Origin: Chloranthus sessilifolius
Taxonomy: Eukaryota > Streptophyta > Magnoliopsida > Chloranthales > Chloranthaceae
Direction: 5' to 3'
DNA length: 64,000 nucleotides
Assembly: GCA_021018995.1 (NCBI GenBank)
Contig: CM037587.1
Coordinates: 67,847,604 to 67,911,603, forward strand
The position numbers were made by a program, and so were the translations under genes. The notes beneath the pieces were generated by a model. The model saw only the letters and a program-made list of their open reading frames with translations. It was not told the DNA's origin and made no database searches. Below are positions 23,551 through 35,093 of this stretch, piece by piece (within the stretch, counting starts at the first letter, position 1; every line of letters starts with the position of its first letter).

Positions 23551-25330
23551 GACCTTGCCTAAATGGTTGTTCTATGACAATTTCACTTACGGAACTACCG
23601 AAAAGGCCGACGTACCGAGAAGAAAGGAAACATCCCTCACTGAACCACAGGCAACTAAAGTTGAGCAGATCAGCAAAGCCTTCGCGGACCTAACAAGCTT
23701 AAACTAAAATGACGACGACATCGACAAGCTGCTTGAAGGCGTAGGACAGCTCTTCGACACTGAGGAACCTTGCACTACCGAGAGAAGACTACCGGAATCC
23801 GAGCAGCACATAAAAGATTGGGAGTCGACCGACGAGGAGAACTTCAACATCGCCGCATTAGTAAACGAGGAAGAACCAGAGGCAAGGACACCCCAGTCTC
23901 ATGAACCAGGAAGAGAGGACTGGCTCTTAATGTTGAGTGAAGAAGAAGATTACTGGACTAGCCTTATAGAAATAGAACTTGGAGATCACTTAAGAGCAGA
24001 GCAACTGAAGCTCCTCGGGGAGGTCAACAGCTCTCGAACCGAAGAAATAGACTCTGATGACGAGTTTGATCATCAATCCTTACTAGATAATTGGCGGTGT
24101 CTGTGCCACTTCCCTTACCCAAAATCACCCTATTACAACCTGTGCGCATCAGTCTTAATGCGGTGCGAAAGAGAGATCTTGCACGGATATGACGAATAGC
24201 AAGGGCGGAAAATCATCACATCGCCTTTATAAAATTCCAAGAAGAACTAGAGCTCGACGCTCCCCATTCTCCGAACACACCACAACTTTAGATATTCTAG
24301 AACTCACTGGAAGAGGAATGGCAACCGCCGCCGAGCAATGATGAGGACTACTGGTTAGATCTCCCCACCCTTGAGATGGAAGAATAGTTAGGTGAGGACC
24401 TCCAAAGGTTATTCAAAGAAGAGGATGAACTTCAACATGAAGATTTAGACTCCAACAGCAACCCAGATGTCAAATCAATCCTCTCAAGGTTGGAATGCCC
24501 TTGGGGATATCCCTCCATCTCCTAACCCTACCAACCTCGCTATCGAGTGTGCATATTCATCCTAGCATATTACCAATTACAAAATCGAGAACTCACTGGT
24601 CCAGAAGAATGTCTCAAACAATCTTAGCAGTGAGAACCTCTCCAGACTAATTCCGAAGATGAGAGCTTAGACGACTATTGCCTCTCCACCCTATTAGAGG
24701 GTGAAATAGTTCATACGATAGAAGAAGAAGGCACATCAGCGGGACTATCGTCATCCTCACTCATCAGGGGGATCACCTCGAATGAGGACTCTAAAAAAAT
24801 GCCAAATTTTGAATGGGACCACTCATCCAAAGACTCACACGAATGGCTCCAGCAGCCATCCAGCTTCTCCAACTAGGAGAAGCCTCTCTACCGGTTCCTC
24901 TCCAGGCAGCCGACCCTATACCATATCTCTTATCAAAACCCAAAAAATAGAAAATCCTAAAACCCATAAAAATTTAAAAATAGAAAATCCCAAAAAATTA
25001 GAAGACCACAGAAAAGGGAGGGAGCCCTTCATCCCAGACCCATTCAGTGACCAGCAAGGAGACTGTTCTCTTAAGGCTACGAGTAGCGATCATCTCAACG
25101 GAATCAAGGAAGGAGTAACCGACATGATCACACACGGTCATCCTCCTACCCTCAACATCGAAGAACCCTGCCTTAACTCGGTTCAAAGTAACCCTACTGC
25201 CTCTTCCTCACAAAGCCACTGAGCATCCCGACGAAGTAACAAGCCTATAATCATACCCTACGAGATACTCCACGACTTCAAGAGAAGGATTAATAGCCTC
25301 GACCTACACCTGACAAAGGATTTCACAGTC
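23551..25330 (+). pseudogene. Element B pro-RT spacer with duplicated acidic/Trp-Cys module
   Basis: The sequence continues B's spacer after LARD2. Two related acidic blocks are visible. The first (about 23930-24200) begins 'SEEEDYW...LIEIELGDHL' and ends 'DNWRCLCHFPYP'. The second (about 24330-24600) begins 'NDEDYWLDLPTLEMEE' and ends near 'LECPWGYPSIS'. D has the same pair, with 'GGWECLWDSPC' (about 58780) and 'EGWECPWESPC' (about 59260). In Ogre-type relatives an intron is known between protease and RT; whether this region is spliced here cannot be told from sequence. The function of the module is unknown. The copy is decayed. Confidence 0.7.
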
Positions 25331-26515
25331 ATTAATTACACCAATGAAGGGTTACCCCCTGCAAAACTAACTCCCCAGTGTAGCCATTTTGTAGTGTATG
25401 AACTCACAGACGATGAAGGAGCGCTAGCCACTAAGGAGACACAGGACTTCCAACGAGCCATCAAACGCTTCGAAGAGAAAACCCAAGCTACTGCAGAACC
25501 TACCAAAGAAATTAATTTTGGCACCGAAGAGAAGCCCAAGAAGTTGTTAATTAGTGTAACACTCAGCCTCAAGGAGCAACAACAGATCATCCACGTTCTC
25601 CAAGATCACCTCAACTCCTTCACATGGTCCTACGAAGATATGTCTGGATTGGACCCGAGCTTAGTAGAACATCGCTTAGCCCTAGAGCCCGATGCAAAAC
25701 CCGTCAAGCAGAAACTTTGAAGAATGCACCCGCAGGCAGTGCTACAAGTCAAGGAGGAAGTTAACAAGCTGTATAAATCTAAATTCATACTAGTCGTCCT
25801 CTACCCCAAATTGGTTGTAAACATAGTACCTGTCGCCAAGAAAGATGGAAGATTAAGGGTATGTATCGACTTTCGAAACCTAAACCAGGCATGCCCAAAA
25901 GATGACTTCCCGCTCCCTCGGTCAATAATACTACCGGACATGAGATCTTATCCTTTATGGATGGCTTCTCTGAGTACAATCAGATCAAACTAGCAGAATT
26001 TGACTAAGAAAAGACTTCCTTCACTATGCCATGGGGAACATACTGCTACGTCGTCATGCCTTTTGGGCTCAAGAACGCAGGAGCCATGTATCAATGCACC
26101 ATCATGGCTATCTTCCATGACATGATGCATAAGTGCATGGAAGTCTATGTCGACGACATATTGGTGAAGTCCCAGACTTGGGCAGGGCATGCCGAAGCCT
26201 TACGACTGGTGTTACGGAGATAAAAAAGGTATCAGCTAAAGATGAATTCGAAGAAATGCGTGTTCGGAGTGACCTCCAAAAAACTACTGGGATTCATAGT
26301 TAGCAAGCGAGGAATCGAAGTCAATCTGGTAAAGGTCAGAACCATTCTCGAGATGCCACCTCCCAGCAACATCAAAGAACTACGAGGTCTGATAGGAAGA
26401 CCACAATTCATCAGGAGGTTCATCTCCCAGCACTCAAATAGATGCGACCCTTTCTCCATACTACTTAAAGGAAGGGCCAAGTACATATGGGATGATCAGT
26501 GTCAGTAAGCCTTTC
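25331..26515 (+). pseudogene. Element B reverse transcriptase (fossil)
   Basis: Order of signatures: 'GLDPSLVEHRLALEPDAKPV' (25650-25710), 'VAKKDGRLRVCIDFRNLNQA' (25830-25890) with 'CPKDDFPLP', then 'MPFGLKNAGAMYQ' (26055-26095) and the polymerase box 'VYVDDILVKS' (26143-26172), then 'LGFIVSKRGIEV' (26287-26322). 'NLNQACPKDDFPLP' is typical of Tat-lineage RT. It would copy the genomic RNA to DNA. D (60300-61190) is the closest relative here. Several interruptions. Confidence 0.9.
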
Positions 26516-26930
26516 ACAATATCAAGAAGTACCTTCTCAACCCGCCAATACTATCACCGCCAGTTCTCGGAAGACCCTGATCCTCTATATGTCAGCAAAT
26601 GACAAGGCTATGGGAGTAATCCTTGAGCAATACGAAGAAGAAGGCAAGAGAGAAGCCATTTACTACCTCAGCAGAACGATGGTCGAGTACGAACACAAAT
26701 ACATGCCAATGGAGAAGACATGCCTCACACTAGTATGGGCCTCAACAAAATTATGGCACTACTTCGGGGCACACAAGATACTAGTCCTAGCACATATGAA
26801 TCCTCTAAAGTATATCTTTGAGAAACTCGCTACGTTTGGAAAGATCGCCCGATGGCATATGCTCCTACAAGAGTTCAACATCACATATATAACGCAGAAG
26901 TCTGTCAAAGGATAAGCGATCGCCGACTAC
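26516..26930 (+). pseudogene. Element B first RNase H / connection domain
   Basis: One frame shows 'ANDKAMGVILEQYEEEGKRE', 'YYLSRTMVEYEHKYMPMEKT' and 'HKILVLAHMNPLKYI', the usual RNase H-like domain directly after RT in Ty3/gypsy elements. In Tat elements it is followed by a second RNase H, as here. Confidence 0.88.
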
Positions 26931-26989
26931 CTTGCAAACGTTCCACTCCCGAGTAATGAGCCTATACATGAAGACTTTCCCGATAAAGA

Positions 26990-27480
26990 TCTCCTCTCAA
27001 TTCACAACAAAGAGCCCGACAGAACTTCATGGTCCCTCTACTTCGATGGCGCTCTTAACTAGAAAGGAAAAGGCATCGGGATAGTCCTGTTGAGCCCAAA
27101 AGGAGTTGTCATACCGAAAGCCTTTCAACTCGACTTCCCAGTCACCAACAACGTTGCTGAATATGAAGCCTTCATCGCCGGACTACGAACAGTGCTACAG
27201 TTAGGTGTCAAGAAGTTGAAGACAATAGGTGACTCCAAGCTTGTGATAACATAAGTCATCGAGGAATGGAACACCAAAGAAAGAAGACTGATGGCATACT
27301 TGGAGACAACTCAGTTTCTGAGAAAGAAGTTTGAAAGTATCTCTTTCACGCACATCCCTAGACTGGAGAACGAGCTCACAGACTCGCTCGCCACACTAGC
27401 CTCAATCATTCAAATACTAGTCGGATAGAATACCAAATCCTTCTTCATCGAGATATTAACGATGCCAGCACAGAAAGTTG
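26990..27480 (+). pseudogene. Element B second RNase H (aRNH)
   Basis: Shows 'SLYFDGAL' (27032-27055), 'AEYEAFIAGL' (27157-27185), 'LKTIGDSKLV' (27217-27245) and 'LENELTDSLA' (27363-27395). This is the extra RNase H characteristic of plant Tat elements. Matching blocks are in A (3141-3410, 8861-9050) and D (61700-62090). Confidence 0.85.
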
Positions 27481-27639
27481 CTTGGTAAATAAAGTCGGAA
27501 CTGCCAACTGTACCAAAAGCCCTCATGAGAGAAGAATAACCAACCTCAGGCAATTCCATGAAGAAAGAAGCCGACGTTGCAACCTTCAGATTCGAGAAAT
27601 CATTAACAGACGACGGACAACCATGGTACTTCGATATAT

Positions 27640-28884
27640 GGAACTTCGTGAAGCATCACCATATCCCTCCTTATGCTATGAAGATTGAACGAAAGACGAT
27701 CAGAAACCGATGCGCAAGGTTTTGATTCCTGGGCAAGACCTATACAAAGAAGCCTTTACCAAGGGAGTACTACTACAGTGCGTCACAATTGCTGAAGGAC
27801 TATACATCATCCTAAAAGCACATGCTAGTGCCTGCGGCACTCACGCCGACAGACAAAGACTCAAAGAACATATCATACGATAAGGCTATTTCTGGTCGAC
27901 GATGACAAGGGATTTCCACCTCTACGTCCAATGCTGCAGGCAATGCCAAGAACACGCCACGCTCATCAAAGCTCCATCAGTCGCATTGAACCCTATAACC
28001 TCACCATGGGCATTCTCAATGTGGTTTTTGATGTCATTGGACTATTCATGGAAACGGTCGGGAATACTCACTAGCATGCATCCATACTCACAACAACCAA
28101 ATATTACACCTAATGGGCAGAAGTCGAGTCATATGTCAGAATCACTACTTCCACACTCATGAAGTTTATCATTCGAAATATCATCACCCGCTTTGGAGTA
28201 CCCACGATGTTCGTCACCAACAATGGACCACAGTTCATCGCAAAAAAGACAGAGATTATGCAAAAGATTCGGCATCATCCTACATCATTCGTAACCATTC
28301 TATCTCGAGGGAAATGGACAAGCAGAGGCCATAAATAAAACTCTAATTCATATTCTAAAATGAATAGTGGAGACGAGAAATAGAGCCGATTGGCCTGAAC
28401 GACTACCAAAAGCACTCTGGGCCTATAGAACATTTATTCGCACGGCCACTGGCCAAACTCCTTATCTCCTTACATATGGGATGGAAGCAGTCCTGCCCTA
28501 TGAGATACAGGTTCCATCCCTACGGATCCAACTTGATGATGAGCTATCCATAGATGAAAGGAGGATTTCTCTACTCACCAAGCTAGAACAACTCAATGTG
28601 ACGCGTCTAAGGGCGCTGATCATGCTCAAGTATAGCAGTGGAGGATGGCCAAAGCCTACGATAAGAAAGTTCTCAAGCGAACTTTTGAAATTGGAGAATT
28701 AGTCTTGAAGAAAATCATGCCTTCTAAACATGCCCATCCAAAGGGAAAATTAAAATCGAACTGGGAAGGCCCGTATATCATAGCAGTCGCATACCTAGAA
28801 AATGCATACAAGTTGGTGAACCAGGACAGGGAAGAGCTCCCTAACCCCTGGAATGCCATGTACCTCAGGAAATACTACCCCTAG
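27640..28884 (+). pseudogene. Element B integrase (fossil)
   Basis: Zinc-binding region (about 27780-27960, with H-A-D-R-Q and C-R-Q-C), DDE core region (about 28010-28330) and a C-terminal part with 'PERLPKALWAYRTFIRTATG' (28393-28452), 'QTPYLLTYGMEAVLPYEIQV' and 'KLKSNWEGPYIIAVAYLENA' (28750-28809). No chromodomain follows, consistent with Tat rather than chromovirus. Pol ends at 'MYLRKYYP' (28884); LARD3 begins 32 bp later. Confidence 0.88.
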
Positions 28885-28916
28885 CATCATGATCATCATA
28901 CCTCATAGCCAGATAC

Positions 28917-31281
28917 TGTTGAGCATTGAAATATACCACTTTCTACCCCTTAACCTGACCTATGATGGACCTTTGAGCATGTTAATAATGTCTTTTAAGT
29001 GTGTTTTTATAGATAACAGCAAAATAAGAGCTTAATGCTGCAATCCATGCTTTTGAAGCCAAGAAGAAGGAATTTTGTGTTTAGCAGTGGAGCTGATGGA
29101 TTTATTGAAAAGGCACCATGGTGGTTCACACCATTGGAGCTTTTTAGCATGCTTTGGGGGCCTTGAAGACTTGCTGAGAGAGAGAGTGGTGAAGCCCAAA
29201 GGTTAACAAGGTGCTATGTAGTAATACAATATTTTGTGTTTGTAGCAAGGCAGCACCTTGGATGGAAGACAGTAGCAAATCAGCACCTCAAGGCATTCTA
29301 TGCGAACAGCTGTAAAGAAATTCAAGTGGCATATTACAGCTACAACATTAATGTACTCAAGTACTTTAAGTGTTGAAGATCATCTACTCGAGCTGATGAT
29401 GGAAGCCCATGAGCAGCACAACTGCAAACTTGAAGAATTCGAGACGTTTAGAGGGCTGGTGCAGCCACTCGAGGTGTTTAAATGCAGCTTAAAATGAACT
29501 ACACGAGCTATTCTTTGTTGGAACAAGCACTTGAGTGGTTATGTAGCTGAAAGCAACCCCACGACTGAATTGTAGAGCTGTTATGTGCTGAAAATAGACT
29601 CCACGAGGGGTTGTTTTGAACTCCACAAGCTGCTATGTGTTAAAATTGAACCTATCGCAACCTATCGAATGGTTGTTTGAACCTTTCGCAACCTATCGAA
29701 TGGTTGTTTAAACCTGTCGCAACCTATCGAATGGTTGTTTGAACCTGTCGAGAACCTGTCGAGAGGTTCTGATGCTGAAAATGAACCTATCAAGCATCCT
29801 GTCGAATGGTTGAATGAACCTGTCGAACTCCTGTTAGAACCTGTCGAGAACCTGTCGAATGCATACCTAGAGCCCATTCAACCTATCGAACAGTTGCCTG
29901 AACCTCTCAAGATTGAAGTTCTGAAGCTCCAACCTATCGAGGCACGGGTTCCAGCCATCTATTTCACACTTTAGGGACATTTTGGAGAATCCAATGCTTC
30001 TAGGGCACAATCCCAATGTCCCACATATAAAAGAGATTTATCTTAGGTTCCATTAGCAAATATCAGTGGCCGGAAGGGGTATTTTTGAGAGCTACAAGAA
30101 CACATCAGCTGGGCACAAAACTCTGCACATGGGAAGCATTCCACATGAAATTTTCCTTGGCCGAAATGAAGACACCTTAGCTGTGCATAACAGAATTGAG
30201 TCCTCTAATCTCTAATTGGCTGCAACTCAAGGCACATGGATCGATGCATATGTATAAATACCCATCTATTCTACTGTAATTTCTCAGCAAGGAAAGTAGG
30301 AACAAAGGAATAGCTTGAGTTCTCCTTAGCTCATTTAGGTTTAGTTTTAGGTTTTATTTTCCCCTTTTCTCTTCCCCCTTCTCTCTCTAATCCAGCCTAT
30401 TGGATTAGATCTAGGTAGCAGCTCATATCTGTTTTGTAATTCTAAATTTGGGATGAAGAAATGTGAATCGATGCACAGACTACAGATCTGGGAACAATAT
30501 TATTGTAAGTTGTTTTTTATTAAAGCAATATATTATTGGTTTTAAAGCTTAATTAAATCTAAAGATCTTGTGGTCCCATTAGATTCTCGATCAGATTTTT
30601 GTACTCGGCACAAGCCCAGGCCCTTTTATGGTAGATCTCTTGATGACCATCTGATTTCCTTAGGTTTGGATTGCCTATGGGTGCCTGTGCCTGTGGCCTT
30701 ACATCCACAACATCTGTAGTGATTATCTTGTTCTGATTGAAGCCATCGGAATGGAGGAAATCTATTGGATGATCTGTGACCATTTAAGTGGACAGATCAT
30801 AGCCTTAAGATCAATCCAAACCACTGGTCTAAATCAGATTCTTATACCTTGTATTTGTTCTTGTAGCCAAATGGAGGATTGCTACAAATCCCCAGCTCTT
30901 GATCTGTTTTGCCATAAAAATCAGGCCCTAGCTGTCTATTTCTCCCCATTTTATATTTTATTTTACCATCCATCTTCCTCAATCTTTTAGATTTAGTTTT
31001 ATATTTCAGTTTTATAAATTAGATCTAGTGACACCCGAAAAGCTCTCTTTCTTCTTAGAATTGCCAGATTTGTAGCCAGATCTGGAGGTCTACTGTACAA
31101 ATTCTAGGTTTAGATCACTACTCCCTATGGGACAACTCTTACTTATTAAAACTTGCTACAAAGGACCCTGTATCTTACAGGTCTAGGATATTTTAGATGT
31201 GCTGAATCCATCCTCTGTTTTACTTTGATTTTATTTTCTTTCTTTTAATTCATAATAATTAGCATCTAAAATTCCCCAACA
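28917..31281 (+). repeat. 5' LTR of LARD3 (2365 bp)
   Basis: Runs from TGTTGAGCATTG to CCCCAACA. TATA box TATAAATA at 30253-30260. Word cluster upstream at 29375-29945. R/U5 is close to the LARD1 LTR and the fragment at 1-555. Confidence 0.92.
29375..29945. repeat. AACCTATCGAATGGTT word cluster in LARD3 U3
   Basis: The right part (29640-29945) has about a dozen copies of AACCT(A/G)TCGA(A/G), for example near 29649, 29661, 29690, 29720, 29750, 29788, 29840, 29880 and 29930. The left part has sparser CTCGAG/TTCGAG words (29385, 29437, 29467). Confidence 0.85.
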
Positions 31282-31287
31282 AGTTTT

Positions 31288-31305
31288 TGGCGCCGCTGCC
31301 AGGGA
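31288..31305 (+). other. Primer-binding site, tRNA-Asp type (LARD3)
   Basis: TGGCGCCGCTGCCAGGGA, 16 of 18 matches to the complement of the plant tRNA-Asp 3' end, six bases after the LTR. Confidence 0.85.
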
Positions 31306-32820
31306 GTTTTGATCTAGATAGTAGATCTGAGTTTTTTTATTTTTGTAGATATGATTTTTTAGTTTTTATTGCTGATTAGTTTTTAAAATTTTATATTGCA
31401 TTCGAACTGTTTGATTTAAGGTTTGTTACAGTTTTTGTGCAGAAAATCTGTTTTACTGCAGCAGAATTTTTGATTTTTTTGAGTTTTTATTTTATGCCTT
31501 CTATATGTTTGAATAAATGCTGCTGTAGCCTTTTACTTTTTTGCAGAAATGAGGTTGCAGTTTGAGTTTTTCTTTGTATTTTTGTCAATATGCGTGAATA
31601 AGGTACTGCTGCAGTTGTTGAATTTTTGCAGATCTGGAGCACCCGCCAAACAAGGAGCATCTGGATTGCAGCAGGAGCAGATCTGCCTAAGTTTGCATCC
31701 TTTTCTCCTTTGCATTTATTTTTCAATTTTTAAATTCTTGAGAACCAATAATTTTACTGTGTTTGATGTTTATTTTGATTATAATTTCTGTTGTCTTTTA
31801 GGCATGCTAATTTTTTTTTTTTTTTTTACAAAACCAAATACAAAAATGAAAGAAAATGAAAACACAAATAAAAAGTTTTGTTTCTTATTATTTTTTAGCA
31901 GTAGTAAATAAGGGCTCTTGTGGAGCCCAGGCTGATCAAAACACATAAAAAGTAAAAAATATAAAAAACATAAAAATTACCTCCATATGGGCTATTTTCT
32001 TTTAACTTTATTCATTTTCTCCCATCTGGACCTGCTGAGATCATGCCTTTTCATTTTGAGGAATCATGTAGGATAATGAGCAGTGGATCATATGCTATTT
32101 TAAATATTCAATTGAGCCACTGATTTTATTTTCCTTCGAGATTTCTTCACCATTAAATAGATCTCAGCTATATGAATCCTATTTTTAATGTGTGCTCCCA
32201 TGCTTAATTATTTAGAAATTCTTTTTGATTCATACACATCATCTACACAGGGGTCAATCTTATGAATCTTGCTTTTCACTGTATGTTATTTCTGCTGATC
32301 ATTTTTAAAATCATATAGATTCATAAAAAGCTTATTGGTTCAGCTTATGGGGGTTTCTTGTGGCACATGTGGATTAGGTTTTGGTCTTAGGATTTTTCTA
32401 TTTTAGGAATTTTAGTTTCATTTCTGTATTTAGATTGCTGATTTTTCATTCTTAGGTCTTAACTTTACTAATTTTTTGCTTTTTGGTAGTTTAGTATTCA
32501 GTTTCTAACTTTGTTTTCCTATTTTTGTATATGCAATTCCGTTTTTATTTCTGCATTTTTCAGTTTTTGTAGCTTTGTATTCAGTTCCTTACTTTGTTTT
32601 TACTGTTTTTATGTTATTAGCATTAGTTCCCTTTCATTTTCATAGCAGTTTTAGCAGTAATTTCCTGCATTTATATAGTATTTTTTCCCTTTTCCTGGGT
32701 CATATATTCAGTTTTGTTTGTTTTTTTTTTTTTCTTTCTCTGCCGCACATAGCTGTAATTTTTTTGCTTAGTTTTTCTTTCTTCTTTTACCCTACTACCC
32801 CTAGTTTCTCATTGTGTAGA

Positions 32821-32855
32821 ACATTGAGGACAATGTTTATCTTAGGTTTGAGGGT
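32821..32855 (+). other. Central polypurine tract and hairpin motif of LARD3
   Basis: ACATTGAGGACAATGT (32821-32836) is followed by CTTAGGTTTGAGGG. Same arrangement as LARD1 and LARD2. Confidence 0.6.
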
Positions 32856-34319
32856 ATGGCAGGTGTGCCAATGAAATGATTTAATGCTAGTGCAACTATG
32901 TTGAAAATAGTTTTTGAAAATAAAGTTATTTCCCACCTGATTTTTGGAAAAGAGGAAATTAACAACTTTTTAAAACTGAAATGAGCTGTAGTTTTAGCAT
33001 TTTTCATGAAGCAAATGCCAAGAATTTTCAAAAATTGATTTTTAGTGAAGCTGAAATGAGAGAAAACTGTAAGGATACACCCCAGATATTTGATGGAAGG
33101 CCATATCCAGTGAGATTTAGGCCTGAATTTTTTTTTTTGAAGAGTGTCTTGGCAATTTTTCTGCTCTAAGGACTGATTGGATCTAGTTTCGATCACTAGA
33201 AGTTAGGTAAATCCAAATTAATACAGCTTGACAGCATTCATGACATTGAAGACATGAAGTAAGGCCATTCCTTGGACAGTTTTAGCTTAAAATGTCCCAC
33301 CTTTGAACTGCCCTTGATACACACCATTTGAGCCTTAAAATTTCTAGTTTTCTTTGATAAAAACCAAAGAATTTGAACCCAAATCTTAGTGACCTGATAC
33401 AGCCTGACCCTTATCCTGAGATTTCAGAAGGTAAAGGTGAAGGAGTTGAAGAAGGTAGAGTTGGTTTGACAATTGTTGGAAAGAGAAGAAAACAATTACT
33501 GTGTATCAGATGTATAGCTGTGGCATTCCAACCTATAAAAAGAAAAATGAAAAAAAAAAAAAAAACAAAAAGAAAAACATACAGAAAGAAAAGGAAAAAC
33601 AGAAAAGCAAAACAAAAAAAATGAAAAAGAAAAGTCATTTCATTGAAAGACTGAAAAGAGGATTAGAAACTGATCACTTCAAATATGAAAATTCAAGAAG
33701 TAGATGGAATTGTGCTGAAATGAAAAAGGTGTTGTCTAGACCACCTCCCTACCTTTACTGATTTCTCAATTTGAATCCCTTTTACCCCATTATTCTTTTA
33801 CAAATTTCACCCATAAGCCACATTATAACCCAATAAAAAAAGACCCTACTGATCTAAAATGGATTGAGCTGTCATGTGGAGATGAGGATTTGTTTAATCT
33901 ATGGTAAAAAGAGTTAGAAAATTTCAGAAGTTAGAGCAATGCCTATGCTCATGCTTTCAGTCCTATTTGAGGGCTATAACTGCTCTTGAGCTGTGAGAAA
34001 TGATGCACCCTTCTACTTGTGTTGTGAGTGAACAACCCTGGTAAGACTTGGGTCTGAAATCCAATTTGTTTGGGGGCATTATCAAAACAGAATTCTTAAT
34101 TTAAAGGTACGCTTTGCATTAATTTTCAGGCACAATGCCTTAACATGAACTAATTGATGATGAAGGAATTACAGTAGAATTTCAGGTTTTAAACTGATGA
34201 TTTTTCTGCTGAAGATCCTCTAAAATTGAATGCACATGGTGTGGAATTTATTTTAATTTTCTTAAACTCTATTTTAGCATATGCATTAGTATTAACTAAT
34301 TTTATTGGAGTCAAAAACT

Positions 34320-35093
34320 TGTTGGGGAATTTTAGGTGCTGATTATTATGAATTAAAAGAAAGAAAATAAAATCAAAGTAAAACAGAGGATACATTCAGC
34401 ACATCTAAAATATCCTAGACCTGCAGGATACAGGGTCCTTTGTAGCAAGTTTTAATAAGTAAGAGTTTGTCCCATAGGGAGTAGTGATCTAAACCTAGAA
34501 GGTGTATAGTAGACCTCCAAATCTGGCTACAGATCTAGCAATTCTAGGAAGAAAGAGAGCTTTTCAGGTGTCACTAGATCTAATTTATAAAACTGAAATA
34601 TAAAACTAAATCTAAAAGATTGAGGAAGATGGATGGTAAATAAAATATAAAATGAGGAGAAATAGACAGCTAGGGCCTGGTTTTTATTGCAAAACAGATC
34701 AAGAGCTGGGGATTTGCAGCAATCCTTCATTTGGCTACAAGCACAAATGCAAGGTATAAGAATCTGATTTAGACCGGTGGTTTGGATTGATCTTAAGGCT
34801 ATGATCTGTCCACTTAAATGATCACAGATTATCCAATAGATTTCCTCCATTCCGATGGCTTCAATCAGAACAAGATAATCACTACAAGTGTTGTGGATGT
34901 AAGGTCATAGGCACAGGCACCCACAGGCAATCCAAACCCAGGGAAATCAGAAGGTCATCAAGAGATCTACCAAAAAAGGGCCTGGGCTTGTGCCGAGTGC
35001 AAAAATCTGATCGAGAATCTAATGGGACCACAAGATCTTTAGATTTAATTAAGCTTTAAAACCAACAATTTATTGCTTTAATAAAAAACAACT
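34320..35093 (-). repeat. Partial LARD LTR in inverted orientation
   Basis: The left edge TGTTGGGG (34320) is the complement of the CCCCAACA LTR end, and 'CAAAAACT' before it is the start of the leader next to a primer site. It matches the complement of 30507-31281 closely. Together with the LARD3 5' LTR it forms an inverted repeat of about 775 bp with a 3.0 kb loop. Confidence 0.85.

Larger units (their letters stand above)
28917..35093 (+). mobile_element. LARD3: non-autonomous Athila-related element with a partial inverted LTR at its right end
   Basis: Parts: 5' LTR (28917-31281), tRNA-Asp primer site (31288-31305), non-coding interior (31282-34311), then, in opposite orientation, 774 bp of LTR sequence (34320-35093) ending in the antisense PMD region. 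The interior matches LARD1 and LARD2 in order, up to about 120 bp before where the 3' polypurine tract would be. It inserted just after element B's pol. Low complexity is heavy (poly-A/G around 33540-33620, T-rich 32400-32800). Confidence 0.85.

Noticed and set aside
31549-31911. 120-residue plus-strand frame as a host gene
   Set aside because: It is low-complexity and lies in the LARD interior. No such frame is conserved in LARD1 or LARD2 at the same place.
34320-35093. Separate LARD insertion with its own ends
   Set aside because: Only one LTR edge is visible and no target duplication pairs with it. It is better described as an inverted partial LTR attached to LARD3.
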